From positions 24,644 through 88,643 of the forward strand of contig NZ_MAYF01000323.1 in assembly GCF_001684955.1 (NCBI RefSeq): a stretch of 64,000 nt of DNA, read 5' to 3'. Shown here one piece after another: positions 25,060 to 34,360 of the stretch. The stretch is from Chryseobacterium contaminans. GTDB lineage: Bacteria > Bacteroidota > Bacteroidia > Flavobacteriales > Weeksellaceae. A program made the translations under genes and the position numbers. How positions within the stretch are numbered: the stretch's first letter is position 1; the number at the start of each line of letters is the position of its first letter. The notes below the pieces were generated by a model. The model did no database searches, had not been told where the DNA came from, and saw only the letters and a program-made list of their open reading frames with translations.

Positions 25060-25680
25060 CTATTTATGTTTTATATTTTTTATGTAAACAAGCGATTCCG
25101 GGCCTTTGTTACAGATAAGATCCAGAACCGATAAATCTTCTAAAAATCCTAATTTGTCTGAAAACGTCTGATAATAACTTTCCATTTCAAATTCTGAAGG
25201 CTGCTTTGCGGAGAATTTTTCTCTGAAACTGATTCCTTCGGGATTTTTGATATATTCTTCATTCAAAGAGTGTGCCTTTTCTGTTTTCAATATCTGTTGG
25301 ATGATTTCTAACCCTTTAAGGTTAAAATCCAGAAGAAACTTTTCTTTCAGGTCAAAAATCTTTCTGAACTTATCTTCATAATATTCGAAGTAAGGCGAAC
25401 TCTGATATGCGGTTTGAATGGATTTCCAGTGTAAAGTTCTCCAATCTTCCCTGTAAGAGATCTCAATATCTTTAAATTCTCTTTTCCCGTTATGATTGAT
25501 AGGAATAATAAGAGATAATTTTCCGTTAGCCCCATAGATATTAGCTCTGTTTCTATAGGTTTGCTTAGGAAAGTTTTCAAACTGTTCCAATACTACTTCA
25601 TTTTCAGCATCTAAAAACACTGAAAACCATGAAACCGGCGGCATATAAAATACCGGTAATAAAACATTCTTCATATTCAT
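25060..25680 (-). CDS. WbqC-like family protein
   Basis: A 206-residue soluble protein. VLLPVFYMPPVSWFSVFLDA, then NFPKQTYRNRANIYGANGKLSLIIPI and YREDWRTLHWKSIQTAYQSSPYFEYYED are hallmarks of the WbqC family, in which the W-R/K-S-I-x-x-AY-x-x-SP-F/Y-F segment is the most conserved part. WbqC proteins occur in O-antigen clusters and, in Bacteroidetes, next to lepB, as here. Their reaction is not firmly established. The gene is 3' of lepB in the same orientation, with the lepB terminator between them. Confidence 0.88.
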   Translation of the reverse strand: MNMKNVLLPVFYMPPVSWFSVFLDAENEVVLEQFENFPKQTYRNRANIYGANGKLSLIIPINHNGKREFKDIEISYREDWRTLHWKSIQTAYQSSPYFEYYEDKFRKIFDLKEKFLLDFNLKGLEIIQQILKTEKAHSLNEEYIKNPEGISFREKFSAKQPSEFEMESYYQTFSDKLGFLEDLSVLDLICNKGPESLVYIKNIKHK

Positions 25681-25681
25681 A

Positions 25682-25716
25682 ATGCAAAAATGAAGTATTT
25701 TTTCAAATACTTCATT
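25682..25716 (-). terminator. Terminator of lepB
   Basis: AATGAAGTATTT and AAATACTTCATT pair perfectly over a 4-nt loop, and the minus-strand continuation is TTTTGC. It begins 22 nt after the lepB stop. Confidence 0.75.
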
Positions 25717-25737
25717 CTATTTTAAGTTTAATTTTAT

Positions 25738-27387
25738 TTATAGATCGTCTTCTGTCTTTTTCTTTCTGAATAATTTCACAAAATACTCCCAACCGAAGAA
25801 TAGTATTAAAATCATAGCAGCAATCCACCAGTATGAGGTTTTATTGGCTTCTCCTGTATTGGTTGCTTTAAACATTCTGTCCCAACGGATTTTGAATGGC
25901 GCCTGGTATGTAGAGCTGCTATCCGGAAAAGCTCCCTGAAGACTCATCCATGTGAACATTGGCTTACCAACAATATTTTCTTCCGGAACGAAACCAAAGA
26001 ATCTCGCATCTAATGAAGCATCTCTGTTATCCCCTACCATCATGTAATAATCCTGTTGGATGGTATATTGATTAGCCTCTTTTCCGTTGATAAAGATTTT
26101 TCCGTTTTTCTTTTCCAAGCTGTTATGCTCATATTCTGAAATAATCCACTGGAACATTGGAAGGGTTTCATTATTAATAGCTACCACATCTCCTTTTTTA
26201 GGAATTCTTACCGGCCCGTACCAATCCTGATTCCAAGGCTTGTTGACAGGAAAAATAGACTGCGTTGTATCAATCTTTGTTTTTGCTTCGTCTCTGTAAG
26301 CTATGGCAGCTTCTCCTTTCACAGAAACATCTTCTTTCATGTCCACTACATGAGGAAGTTCTTTAATGTCTTTAGCAATCTTATCGGTTAATCCTTGAAA
26401 GCCATAAATAAAACCTCCATTATTCTGCTGTATTTCCTGTACTGGTAAGAAACCATAAGCTTTATATAATGTAGGAATATCTAATTGACTATCCGTTGTC
26501 ACAATATATCTGTGCTGTACTTCCTGATCTCCTAAAACGGTTTCCGGTTTTCCGTTCACGAAAAGTCTTCCGGCTCTCATTTCAAAGGTATCTCCTGCTG
26601 TAGCCACACATCTTTTTACATAAGGATCTTTTCTGTCGATTGCTGTATGAACTGAATCCTGCGGATAGTTGAAAACAACGACATCATTTTTCTGTGGCTT
26701 ATTGAACTGTAAGATTCTTGTATAAGGTAGTTTAACTCCGTCTACATAAGATTTAGGATCATCTTTTGGATTACCTTTCTCTCCTGTATCCATAATGGTT
26801 CCCTGCAGGAATGGTATTGCTAAAGGACGCATTGGAAGTCTGTATCCATAGCTCCATTTATTTACGAAAAGGAAATCTCCCACTAATAAGGTTCTCTCCA
26901 TAGATCCTGTAGGAATTCCGAACGGCTGTGTTACAAAAACGTGAATAATGGTTGCAAAAACTACTGCGAAAGTAATAGAGCCCAAAAATGTATCTTTCTT
27001 TTTTGCTTCTTTCTCTTCATCGGTAAGAAACAGGTCATTTGCATTTTCATCTTCCAGCTCTACATCTTTGGAATAGTTGATGGTTGCCATATAGATAAAC
27101 GGAAGAATCACCGTAAGGATCTGATCCTTGAAAAGTGTTTTTCCAAATTTCTTCACTAAATAAAGATGAAAAACAGACATCATGATTGGTCCTACAATCG
27201 GAAGATAGGAAAGGACTGCCCACCATTTCGGATGTTTTGTTTCTTTCAGGATAATGAAATAGTTATAGAAAGGTATAAATGCAAATAAAGGGCTATACCC
27301 CATTTTCTTAAACAACTTCCATGTTGAAATCCCCATTAATACGGATAAAATGAGGACATACACTGTATACGTTAAAAAATAATTCAT
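25738..27387 (-). CDS. lepB: Signal peptidase I
   Basis: A 549-residue protein, longer than the E. coli enzyme as is usual in Bacteroidetes. Three or four hydrophobic segments in the first 105 residues are followed by an acidic linker and another membrane span at about 135-153. The catalytic Ser 162 is in IPTGSMERTLLVGDFLFVNK, Lys 258 in DPYVKRCVATAGD, and box E is GDNRDASLDARFFGFVP. A C-terminal span (WWIAAMILILFFGWEYF) precedes a basic tail. It cleaves signal peptides at the periplasmic face of the inner membrane. It is preceded by dapB with a heptad-type inverted repeat between them. Confidence 0.95.
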   Translation of the reverse strand: MNYFLTYTVYVLILSVLMGISTWKLFKKMGYSPLFAFIPFYNYFIILKETKHPKWWAVLSYLPIVGPIMMSVFHLYLVKKFGKTLFKDQILTVILPFIYMATINYSKDVELEDENANDLFLTDEEKEAKKKDTFLGSITFAVVFATIIHVFVTQPFGIPTGSMERTLLVGDFLFVNKWSYGYRLPMRPLAIPFLQGTIMDTGEKGNPKDDPKSYVDGVKLPYTRILQFNKPQKNDVVVFNYPQDSVHTAIDRKDPYVKRCVATAGDTFEMRAGRLFVNGKPETVLGDQEVQHRYIVTTDSQLDIPTLYKAYGFLPVQEIQQNNGGFIYGFQGLTDKIAKDIKELPHVVDMKEDVSVKGEAAIAYRDEAKTKIDTTQSIFPVNKPWNQDWYGPVRIPKKGDVVAINNETLPMFQWIISEYEHNSLEKKNGKIFINGKEANQYTIQQDYYMMVGDNRDASLDARFFGFVPEENIVGKPMFTWMSLQGAFPDSSSTYQAPFKIRWDRMFKATNTGEANKTSYWWIAAMILILFFGWEYFVKLFRKKKTEDDL

Positions 27388-27422
27388 AATTTTTTTGTGC
27401 CTGTTCTTATGATATACATGAT

Positions 27423-27483
27423 AAATGATGAGTAATAAATGATAACAGCTTTTCCGCTATTGACAATTCACTATTCATCATTT
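27423..27483. repeat. Heptad-type inverted repeat between dapB and lepB
   Basis: The left arm consists of degenerate tandem heptamers (ATGATAA, ATGATGA, GTAATAA, ATGATAA from 27419). The right arm carries the complementary heptamers (TTGACAA, TTCACTA, TTCATCA). The arms pair imperfectly around a short CAGC/GCTA core. It lies between co-directional genes. It is one of at least six such sites in the window, each with a different heptamer. Confidence 0.75.
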
Positions 27484-27518
27484 TCATATTGGTCTGCAAT
27501 TTACAGAATTTGTTACAA

Positions 27519-28220
27519 TTAAAGTCCTAAAACGTCCTTCATTCCGAAGTTTCCTTTTTTATCTTTGATCCATTCGGCAGCTACTACTGCTCCCAATGCA
27601 AAGCCATTTCGGTTGAATGCAGTATGCTTGATCTCAATTTCATCTACTTCGCTTCTGTAGAAAACACTGTGCGTTCCAGGAACTTCATCTTCACGAACTG
27701 CAAAAATTCCCAGTTGCTTACCTTCTGTCTCTTCCAATTTCCAGGCATCGAATTTCGGGTTGTTATTGATGATTCCTTCTGCTATAGAGATTGCAGTTCC
27801 GCTTGGGGCATCTTTTTTATGGATATGGTGAATTTCTTCCAGCTGACATGAATATTCATCTACATTCTTCATCAGATCAGCCAGCTTCTCGTTGAGAGCA
27901 AAGAATAAATTAACGCCTAAACTAAAGTTTGAACCATATAAAAATGCTGTATTATTGTCTACAGCCAGTTTTTCTACTTCAGCTTTTTTCTCCAGCCATC
28001 CTGTTGTTCCACAGATTACAGGAATTTTATTTTCAAGACAGGCTTTGATATTGTCATAAGCAACTTCCGGCAGGGAAAACTCAATAACAACATCCGGATT
28101 GTTAAGATTTTCAGCAGTTGGGGTTTCCTTCAGGCGGGCCACTACTTCGTGACCTCTTTTCTGTGCGATCTCATCAATGATCTTACCCATTTTACCGTAA
28201 CCAACTAATGCTATTTTCAT
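27519..28220 (-). CDS. dapB: 4-hydroxy-tetrahydrodipicolinate reductase
   Basis: A 233-residue protein. The N-terminal Rossmann motif is VGYGKMGKII, and VICGTTGW is the cofactor-side motif. The C-terminal domain has EEIHHIHKKDAPSGTAISIAEGI, containing the catalytic His pair and Lys and the SGT substrate loop. It is somewhat shorter than the E. coli enzyme (about 270), as in other Bacteroidetes. It reduces the dihydrodipicolinate precursor with NAD(P)H in lysine and diaminopimelate synthesis. It sits in the parA-parB-DUF5683-dapB-lepB block. Confidence 0.95.
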   Translation of the reverse strand: MKIALVGYGKMGKIIDEIAQKRGHEVVARLKETPTAENLNNPDVVIEFSLPEVAYDNIKACLENKIPVICGTTGWLEKKAEVEKLAVDNNTAFLYGSNFSLGVNLFFALNEKLADLMKNVDEYSCQLEEIHHIHKKDAPSGTAISIAEGIINNNPKFDAWKLEETEGKQLGIFAVREDEVPGTHSVFYRSEVDEIEIKHTAFNRNGFALGAVVAAEWIKDKKGNFGMKDVLGL

Positions 28221-28278
28221 GTACTCTTTTTTATGTTTATTGTTACATTCACCTTTCGGTTTATGTATGTATTGTATA

Positions 28279-28917
28279 TTAAAATCTATAACTTAAAGCG
28301 AATCCTGTTTTTGGGGTATCAAATCCATACTGATCCTGGATCAGTGATGGCTTAAAGGTCAAATCAGGATCATGGCGACTTTCATAAAGATGTGCATCCA
28401 CTACTGCGTCTACAATATTCAATATATAGATCAGCCCTGTAATGGCTATGGCATAATCTCTTTGCCTTTTTGCCCTATCCTGAGCATTTCCTAATGCTTT
28501 TTTATCTAACCACGGACGTGCATCTACAAATTCATTAGGTGTACCGTTTAATTTTGCAATATAGTATTCGCGATATTTCTTATATTGATTATCATTCCAT
28601 ATGGCAATCCCTACTCCGGCTCCGACTGCTCCCCAAACGATTGGAATTTTCCAGTATTTTTTATTGTAGAACTGTCCTAAACCAGGCAATACTGCTGAAT
28701 ATAAACCGGCCCTGGTTGGATTCAGTTTTACTGTAACCTTTGTTGGGCCATTAGCTTTTTCAAGATCTTCAATGATTTTGGCTTCTGTTTTGGTTGGTTT
28801 TACCGCAGGAAGTTCCTCTTTCGGAGGGGTCTGTATCCGAACTGTATCGATAGGTGCAACTTGTGAATAAGCCCATGCAGTAATACACAAGAAAAATGCG
28901 AAAAATATTTTCTTCAT
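28279..28917 (-). CDS. DUF5683-domain envelope protein
   Basis: A 212-residue protein with a signal peptide (FFAFFLCITAWAYSQ). The domain begins NPTRAGLYSAVLPGLGQFYNKKYWKIPIVWGAVGAGVGIAIW, a Gly- and Pro-rich helical hairpin typical of DUF5683, and has a second hydrophobic stretch (AIAITGLIYILNIVDAVVDAHLYE). The middle and tail are charged. The function is not known. The gene abuts the parB stop codon and precedes dapB, the usual order in Flavobacteriia. Confidence 0.8.
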   Translation of the reverse strand: MKKIFFAFFLCITAWAYSQVAPIDTVRIQTPPKEELPAVKPTKTEAKIIEDLEKANGPTKVTVKLNPTRAGLYSAVLPGLGQFYNKKYWKIPIVWGAVGAGVGIAIWNDNQYKKYREYYIAKLNGTPNEFVDARPWLDKKALGNAQDRAKRQRDYAIAITGLIYILNIVDAVVDAHLYESRHDPDLTFKPSLIQDQYGFDTPKTGFALSYRF

Positions 28918-29808
28918 TTATTTAATATGGGATAAAATATATTCCAGCTCTTCTTCATTCTTGAAGTCCAAAACAATTTTACCTTTTTTACCATTTCCAG
29001 AAGCTTTGATTTCTACTTTTACATCCAGGATGTCAGCGATAGTCTTCTGGGCTCTTTTATAGTTATTGGAAAGCTCTGCTTTTGCTTTTTTAGCTGCTGC
29101 AGACTTTGGATTTTTTAATGCTGCCGCAGCCTGTTCAGCCTGACGTACATTTAATTTCTCTTTAATGATGAGATCGAATAAAACCTGTTGGTCTTCTTCA
29201 CTTTCAACACTGATTATGGCTCTACCGTGTCCTGCAGAAATCTCACCGCTTCTGATGGCATTCTGAATATCCGGATTCAGTCTTAACAGCCTTATTGAAT
29301 TGGTAATGGTACTTCTGTCCTTTCCTATTCTCTGGCTCAGGTTTTCCTGAGTAAGACCAATTTCTTCCAAAAGTCTGTGATAAGTAAGGGCAATTTCGAT
29401 AGCATCAAGATCTTCTCTCTGGATATTTTCTACAAGAGCCATTTCAAGAAGCTCCTGATCATTTACCAAACGAATATACGCCGGAACCGTTGTTAAACCT
29501 GCAATTTTACTTGCTCTGTAACGTCTTTCCCCGGATATGATCTCGAATTTTTCACCATCTTTTCTTAAGGTAATCGGTTGAATGATCCCTAAGTTTTTAA
29601 TAGACTGTGCTAATTCTTCTAATGCTTTTTCATCAAAATAAGTTCTCGGCTGCGTTGGGTTCGGATATATATCTTCAAGCGCAACTTCCACAATATTTCC
29701 CACAAACTTATCTGCTCCCTCATCTGTAGCGGAATTGACAGTTGCTTTGGATTCTGCACTTAAAATGGCGCCCAAGCCGCGTCCCATAGCTCTTTTTTTG
29801 TCCTTCAT
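28918..29808 (-). CDS. parB: Chromosome-partitioning protein ParB
   Basis: A 296-residue protein. The N-terminal basic patch MKDKKRAMGRGLGAIL is typical of chromosomal ParB. The ParB/Sulfiredoxin domain has PNPTQPRTYFDEKALEELA and EIISGERRYRASKIAGL, the GERRxRA CTP/DNA box. The central HTH reads ENLSQRIGKDRSTITNSIRLLRL, and a C-terminal dimerisation part follows. It binds parS sites and loads SMC. It lies directly after parA with a heptad-type inverted repeat in the 69-nt gap. Confidence 0.95.
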   Translation of the reverse strand: MKDKKRAMGRGLGAILSAESKATVNSATDEGADKFVGNIVEVALEDIYPNPTQPRTYFDEKALEELAQSIKNLGIIQPITLRKDGEKFEIISGERRYRASKIAGLTTVPAYIRLVNDQELLEMALVENIQREDLDAIEIALTYHRLLEEIGLTQENLSQRIGKDRSTITNSIRLLRLNPDIQNAIRSGEISAGHGRAIISVESEEDQQVLFDLIIKEKLNVRQAEQAAAALKNPKSAAAKKAKAELSNNYKRAQKTIADILDVKVEIKASGNGKKGKIVLDFKNEEELEYILSHIK

Positions 29809-29818
29809 AGATATAATT

Positions 29819-29873
29819 GATAAATGATGTTTGTTAAGTGATGGCTAGCATTCACTCAGTGGCCATTTATTAT
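29819..29873. repeat. Heptad-type inverted repeat between parA and parB
   Basis: Heptamers TTGATAA, ATGATGT, TTGTTAA and GTGATGG read into a CTAGC centre and out again as ATTCACT, CAGTGGC, CATTTAT. The inner 20 nt (29837-29856) are almost a perfect palindrome. It is not a parS match that I recognise. Its place inside the parAB operon means it is transcribed and could fold in the mRNA. Confidence 0.7.
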
Positions 29874-29877
29874 TAAT

Positions 29878-30651
29878 TTAATTCTTTACTAAGTTTTCGT
29901 TCTTTAAAAGAACTTCTTCAGCTAACTGAATGTACTGAACTGCTCCTTTACTTTCTGCATCATAGTTCAGGATACTTTCTCCGAAGCTTGGCGCTTCACT
30001 CAATCTTACATTTCTGCTGATGATGGTTTCAAAAACCATTTCAGGGAAATGAAGATTTACTTCTTCCACTACCTGATTAGATAGTCTTAATCTGCTGTCA
30101 TACATGGTAAGAAGAAGACCTTCTATCCCAAGATCTTTATTATGGATCTTCTGAACATTTTTAACGGTATTCAAAAGTTTTCCAAGTCCTTCTAATGCAA
30201 AATACTCACACTGGATCGGAATAATCACAGAGTCTGCAGCCGTAAGGGCATTTACGGTAATTAAACCTAAACTCGGTGCACAATCGATGATGATATAGTC
30301 ATAATCATCCCTTACACTGACCAAAGCTTTTTTCAGCATATATTCACGATCTTCTTTGTCTACCAATTCGATCTCTGCCGCTACCAGGTCAATATGTGAT
30401 GGAATGATATCCAGGTTCGGCGTTGCCGTTCTTTTGATACAAGCTCTTGTATCTGCACTATGTTCCAGTAGATTATATGTGGAATACTGAACATCTTCTA
30501 CTCCCAAACCAGATGTAGCATTGGCCTGAGGGTCAGCGTCAATGATCAATATTTTTTTTTCCAATACTCCTAATGCTGCTGCCAAGTTTACGGCAGTGGT
30601 AGTTTTTCCTACCCCACCTTTTTGATTAGCAATACCTATGATTTTTGCCAT
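29878..30651 (-). CDS. parA: Chromosome-partitioning ATPase ParA
   Basis: 257 residues from MAKIIGIANQKGGVGKTT; seven more codons upstream are open but do not belong to the family. The deviant Walker A is KGGVGKTT, Walker A' is LLIDADPQANATSG-like (ILIDADPQ), and Walker B is YIIIDCAPSLG. It is a soluble nucleoid-binding ATPase that drives ParB-parS segregation. It is first of the parA-parB-DUF5683 run. Confidence 0.95.
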   Translation of the reverse strand: MAKIIGIANQKGGVGKTTTAVNLAAALGVLEKKILIIDADPQANATSGLGVEDVQYSTYNLLEHSADTRACIKRTATPNLDIIPSHIDLVAAEIELVDKEDREYMLKKALVSVRDDYDYIIIDCAPSLGLITVNALTAADSVIIPIQCEYFALEGLGKLLNTVKNVQKIHNKDLGIEGLLLTMYDSRLRLSNQVVEEVNLHFPEMVFETIISRNVRLSEAPSFGESILNYDAESKGAVQYIQLAEEVLLKNENLVKN

Positions 30652-30814
30652 TATTAGAACTTTAAGTTTCAAAAATACACTTTTTTCTTTGCTCCCGATA
30701 GATGGGGAAAATCAAAATTGAGTTAAAATATTGTTAATAAGCAATTTAACTATAAAAAAAATTATCCACAAAAAAAAATCTTTGTGGATAACTATTAAAA
30801 ATTGATTTTTGATA

Positions 30815-31666
30815 TTAATTATCAAACTTCATGGAGATTGGAAACTTGAAGTAACTTCTTACAAATTCACCTTTTTTATTTTTGGCAGGAATCCAGGTTC
30901 CTTTGCTTGAAATTGCCTTCACTGTTCTGATAGCCTCATTGTTAAAATCGGCGTTGGTTCCGTTAGCTTTTACCCCTGAAATTGTTCCATCCATTTCTAC
31001 AATGAATGTAACCATAGTTTTTACGACATCTTCTGATTCAACTCCTGAACCATCGAAGTTGTTCATTACTTTATTTCTGAAAGAATCTATTCCGCCTTTA
31101 AAATTGGCTTCTACACCAAGCTCTCCTGCTTCTGCAATTTTATTCTTATCAACAGGTTCCTGAATTGTTGGTGGTGGCGTATTGATTACGGGTCCAGAAC
31201 TTACAGGCAGCGTTGTTGGAACATGGGTATTAGGTTCTACCACATTTCCTTTAAAATGATCTTTAAAACCTGCAACAGCATCATCCGGAACGGGATCTTT
31301 TTTTACATTATCCTGAGCATTCCTTGATGGTGTTGGAACTGTGCTGTCAAATGTCTTTGTATCTGGAGCAGTTGCTGGTTTTACAGGAGTAATTGTCACA
31401 GGTGGGTTATTAACAGGTTCATCAGGGATCACCATTGGAGGTGGAAGTTCCCATCCCTTTTCTACGACATCCGGAGTTTTAAAAGCAGAAATTACAGCTG
31501 GTGTAATGGAAACTGCTGCCATTAGGCTTACTCCTATAAAAAGTGCTTTGGTTAGTATTCTATCTGATTCGTTTCTTAATACATAGGCACCGTATTCTTT
31601 ATTGCGGTGCTCAAAAAGAACTTCGTTGAAACGAAATTCCTGGTTTTGATTCTGGTGTTTCATCAC
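30815..31666 (-). CDS. tonB: Energy transducer TonB
   Basis: A 283-residue protein. The cytoplasmic N-terminus contains RFNEVLFEHRNKEYGAYVLR, a feature of flavobacterial TonB proteins. One transmembrane span lies near residues 42-62 (ALFIGVSLMAAVSITPAVI), followed by a Pro/Thr-rich periplasmic linker (PPPMVIPDEPVNNPPVTITP) and a C-terminal TonB domain at about 190-283 (TMVTFIVEMDGTISGVKANG). It couples ExbBD to receptors such as the one at 2141. ExbB/ExbD are not adjacent, and its start codon may be either of two consecutive ATGs. Confidence 0.88.
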   Translation of the reverse strand: MMKHQNQNQEFRFNEVLFEHRNKEYGAYVLRNESDRILTKALFIGVSLMAAVSITPAVISAFKTPDVVEKGWELPPPMVIPDEPVNNPPVTITPVKPATAPDTKTFDSTVPTPSRNAQDNVKKDPVPDDAVAGFKDHFKGNVVEPNTHVPTTLPVSSGPVINTPPPTIQEPVDKNKIAEAGELGVEANFKGGIDSFRNKVMNNFDGSGVESEDVVKTMVTFIVEMDGTISGVKANGTNADFNNEAIRTVKAISSKGTWIPAKNKKGEFVRSYFKFPISMKFDN

Positions 31667-31859
31667 TATTACTATTTAAACTGTTAAAAAATGTGATTAT
31701 TAATTTTATTAGTTCTTATCGATAAGCAATGTTTCAATATCAAAAGTTCTGCCATAATTTTACCAAAACAACATAATATTATAAAATTTTATGAAAATGT
31801 TTAAATTTTAACATTTCAAATATTAAAAATATACACTTAAAACCCACCAAAGTATTGAA

Positions 31860-32150
31860 TTATGTAAAAATCATCAACAGCATTATCAATGGTATTAATA
31901 GTCCCAATACATTAATCACAATGAGAATCACTGAACTGACCTTTACATCCTTATAACTTTTGCCAGCAAAATAAATAGCAGCCATACTCAATAACAAGCT
32001 ACAAACAATAAATAGTATCAGCAGAAAATTACTGTGAATATTTATGGGTAGCCCTAAGTAAACAAACAATAAAACAGCATAGGCAATGGTAAAATATAAG
32101 CTGATTATAATATTGCTCATACTATCCTGAGGTAATTTATTGTTTTCCAT
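31860..32150 (-). CDS. Small membrane protein, unknown
   Basis: A 96-residue protein with three hydrophobic helices (residues about 14-34, 40-62 and 70-94) and a polar N-terminus (MENNKLPQDSMSN). I recognise no motif. Codon use and composition are like neighbouring genes. It is flanked by tonB and purA in the same direction. Confidence 0.55.
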   Translation of the reverse strand: MENNKLPQDSMSNIIISLYFTIAYAVLLFVYLGLPINIHSNFLLILFIVCSLLLSMAAIYFAGKSYKDVKVSSVILIVINVLGLLIPLIMLLMIFT

Positions 32151-32230
32151 TTGATTATATATAAGATTTAAATATAAGAATTTTCAATAAGCCCATATCA
32201 AAGTTTAAAACCTTGATATGGATAACAAAC

Positions 32231-32264
32231 AAAAAAAAGAGACTATCAAATGATAGCCTCTCTG
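32231..32264 (-). terminator. Terminator of purA
   Basis: On the minus strand GAGGCTATC pairs with GATAGTCTC (one G-T) over ATTT, followed by eight T. It begins 22 nt after the purA stop. Confidence 0.88.
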
Positions 32265-32285
32265 TTCTTATATAGTTTAAGAATA

Positions 32286-33572
32286 TTAGAATAATTCTTT
32301 TCTGATGATGTTCTGACTTCTTTCAGGACCTACAGAAACCAGATATACATTGATTCCTAAATATTTTTCGATAAACTCAATGTACTTCTGAGCGTTATCC
32401 GGAAGTTCATCATAGCTTCTAGCTTTTGTAATATCTTCCTCCCAACCTGGTAAATCCTGGTAGATTGGTTCATAATCATACAGCTTTGTAGTTGAAGAAG
32501 TGAAATAATCAATGATCTTTCCGTCTTCTGTTTTGTAATGAGTAACGATTTTCAGATTTTCAATTCCTGTAAGAACGTCAAGTTTTGTAATTACAAGGTT
32601 ATTGATTCCGTTGATCATACAAGCGTGCTTTAAAGAAACAAGGTCTAACCAACCTGTTCTTCTTGGCCTTCCTGTTGTCGCTCCGAATTCACCACCGATT
32701 TGTCTGATCTTCTCACCTAACTCGTTGTCTAACTCAGAAGGGAAAGGGCCGTTTCCTACTCTTGTACAGTATGCTTTTGCAACCCCGATAAGGTTCTGAA
32801 GTGAAGTTGGTGGTACTCCTGCTCCTGTACAAACTCCTCCTGTAGACGGAGAAGATGAAGTAACGTATGGATAAGTACCGAAGTCGATGTCAAGCATTAA
32901 GGCCTGCGCTCCTTCAAACAACACGTTCTTTCCTTCGTGAATAGCTTCATTCAGTTCAAGTTCCGTATCCACGATTCTATCCTGAAGCTGTTTTCCGATC
33001 TCTAAGAATTCATTGTAGATTTCTTCAACATCTAAAGCTGGTTTTCCGTAATATTTTTCAAAAAGAGAATTCTTAACTTTTAAGTTCTTCTCAATTTTTT
33101 CTCTTAAAATCTCAGGGTTTAATAGGTCAACCATTCTGATTCCGACTCTTGCGATCTTATCTTCATAGCAAGGTCCGATTCCTTTTTTGGTTGTTCCGAT
33201 CTGAGTTCCTCCGTGCTCCTCTTCACGGTAAGTATCCAAAAGGATGTGGTAAGGCATGATCACATGCGCTCTTCTGCTGATAAAAATATGGTCTGTTTTC
33301 AAGCCTTTGCTTTCAATCTGACCAACTTCTTTAATAAAAGATTTAGGGTTTACCACTACTCCGTTTGCAATGATACATTTCCCTTTGCATTGAAGAACTC
33401 CTGAAGGAAGAAGGTGTAGAACGAATTTTTCATCACCAACATATACTGTATGACCTGCGTTGTCTCCACCCTGGAAGCGTACTACATAGTCCGATTTTGC
33501 TGATAAAACATCCGTGATTTTTCCTTTGCCTTCATCTCCGTACTGAAGACCTACAACTACATAAGTTGACAT
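32286..33572 (-). CDS. purA: Adenylosuccinate synthase
   Basis: A 428-residue protein of normal length. The P-loop-like GLQYGDEGKGKITD is at the N-terminus (catalytic Asp and Mg ligand), with GDNAGHTVY, TKKGIGPCYEDK, FEGAQALMLDIDFGTYPYVTSSSP and TTGRPRRTGWLDLV. It makes adenylosuccinate from IMP and aspartate with GTP in purine synthesis. It has its own promoter (33599-33629) and terminator. Confidence 0.97.
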   Translation of the reverse strand: MSTYVVVGLQYGDEGKGKITDVLSAKSDYVVRFQGGDNAGHTVYVGDEKFVLHLLPSGVLQCKGKCIIANGVVVNPKSFIKEVGQIESKGLKTDHIFISRRAHVIMPYHILLDTYREEEHGGTQIGTTKKGIGPCYEDKIARVGIRMVDLLNPEILREKIEKNLKVKNSLFEKYYGKPALDVEEIYNEFLEIGKQLQDRIVDTELELNEAIHEGKNVLFEGAQALMLDIDFGTYPYVTSSSPSTGGVCTGAGVPPTSLQNLIGVAKAYCTRVGNGPFPSELDNELGEKIRQIGGEFGATTGRPRRTGWLDLVSLKHACMINGINNLVITKLDVLTGIENLKIVTHYKTEDGKIIDYFTSSTTKLYDYEPIYQDLPGWEEDITKARSYDELPDNAQKYIEFIEKYLGINVYLVSVGPERSQNIIRKELF

Positions 33573-33598
33573 ATTTTACATTTGTTTTTAGATTCATG

Positions 33599-33629
33599 CA
33601 AAATTACTTTTAAAAAAAATGACAGCCAA
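33599..33629 (-). promoter_or_regulatory. Bacteroidetes-type promoter of purA
   Basis: On the minus strand TTG (33627-33629) is followed after exactly 20 nt by TAATTTTG (33599-33606), matching TTG/TAnnTTTG with consensus spacing. It lies 27 nt upstream of the purA ATG. This is the best full promoter match I found in the window. Confidence 0.75.
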
Positions 33630-33755
33630 ATTATAGGGGAATTTATTTTTGGATTGGGTGAAAATCATAAGAATAAAACATTGTTTCGGAAGATAAGTTT
33701 TGCTTTTATGTTTATTCCAAATAACCTATATTTACTATAACATAAACTTACAAAG

Positions 33756-34340
33756 ATGAAATTTAAAATACTGTTTTTATTTCTCATAATTCCCATATTT
33801 TGTTTAAAAGCCCAAAATAAAGTGGAAGACTATTTAGGCATATCAGGTCCTATCAACTTAGGACAAAAAGTTTATAATCTGGCCTGGAGTTCACATCCCA
33901 ATGATATGTACTTTAAACAAGAATATATAGAGTCTAAGGAAAACATTAATAAGTACAACAGTATGGTCCTGATTGATTTTGTAAAAGGGGATTTTAATCT
34001 TAAGGAAGTTATTGACCGTAAAATAGCTGAACTTGAAGCAATGAAAAAAATCAATCCGGTTGTTAATTACCAAATTCTTGAAAATAATGGGGAATACATT
34101 TTAGACTTCCTTATTAGTGAAAATTCAAAAGATGGAAAAGAAATCTTAATTGCAGAAAGAAATGTGTACCGCTACAAGCTCATTACCAATAGTACAAACA
34201 ATGGACTTTTACTTTTTGCAATAAGCCAGAGGGGATATAAAGAAAATATCGATCAATTTTTCAAAGCCCTGAAAACTAATACTGCTAAACTGATTGAAAC
34301 TGTAAGAACCTATAAACTTCCTGACATCAAAATAAAATAG
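33756..34340 (+). CDS. Secreted protein of unknown function
   Basis: A 194-residue protein with a clear signal peptide (ILFLFLIIPIFCLKAQ). The mature part begins VEDYLGISGPINLGQKVYNLAWSSHP and contains NGEYILDFLISEN and VYRYKLITNSTNNGLLLFAISQRGY, a mixed alpha/beta pattern with no Cys. I do not recognise the family. It precedes an alpha/beta hydrolase by 20 nt and may be cotranscribed with it. Confidence 0.65.
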   Translation: MKFKILFLFLIIPIFCLKAQNKVEDYLGISGPINLGQKVYNLAWSSHPNDMYFKQEYIESKENINKYNSMVLIDFVKGDFNLKEVIDRKIAELEAMKKINPVVNYQILENNGEYILDFLISENSKDGKEILIAERNVYRYKLITNSTNNGLLLFAISQRGYKENIDQFFKALKTNTAKLIETVRTYKLPDIKIK

Positions 34341-34360
34341 CATAACATTTAAACGATCCT

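Noticed and set aside
29837..29856. Possible parS site
   Set aside because: It is near-palindromic and next to parB, but it does not match the parS consensus I know and it fits the heptad repeat class.
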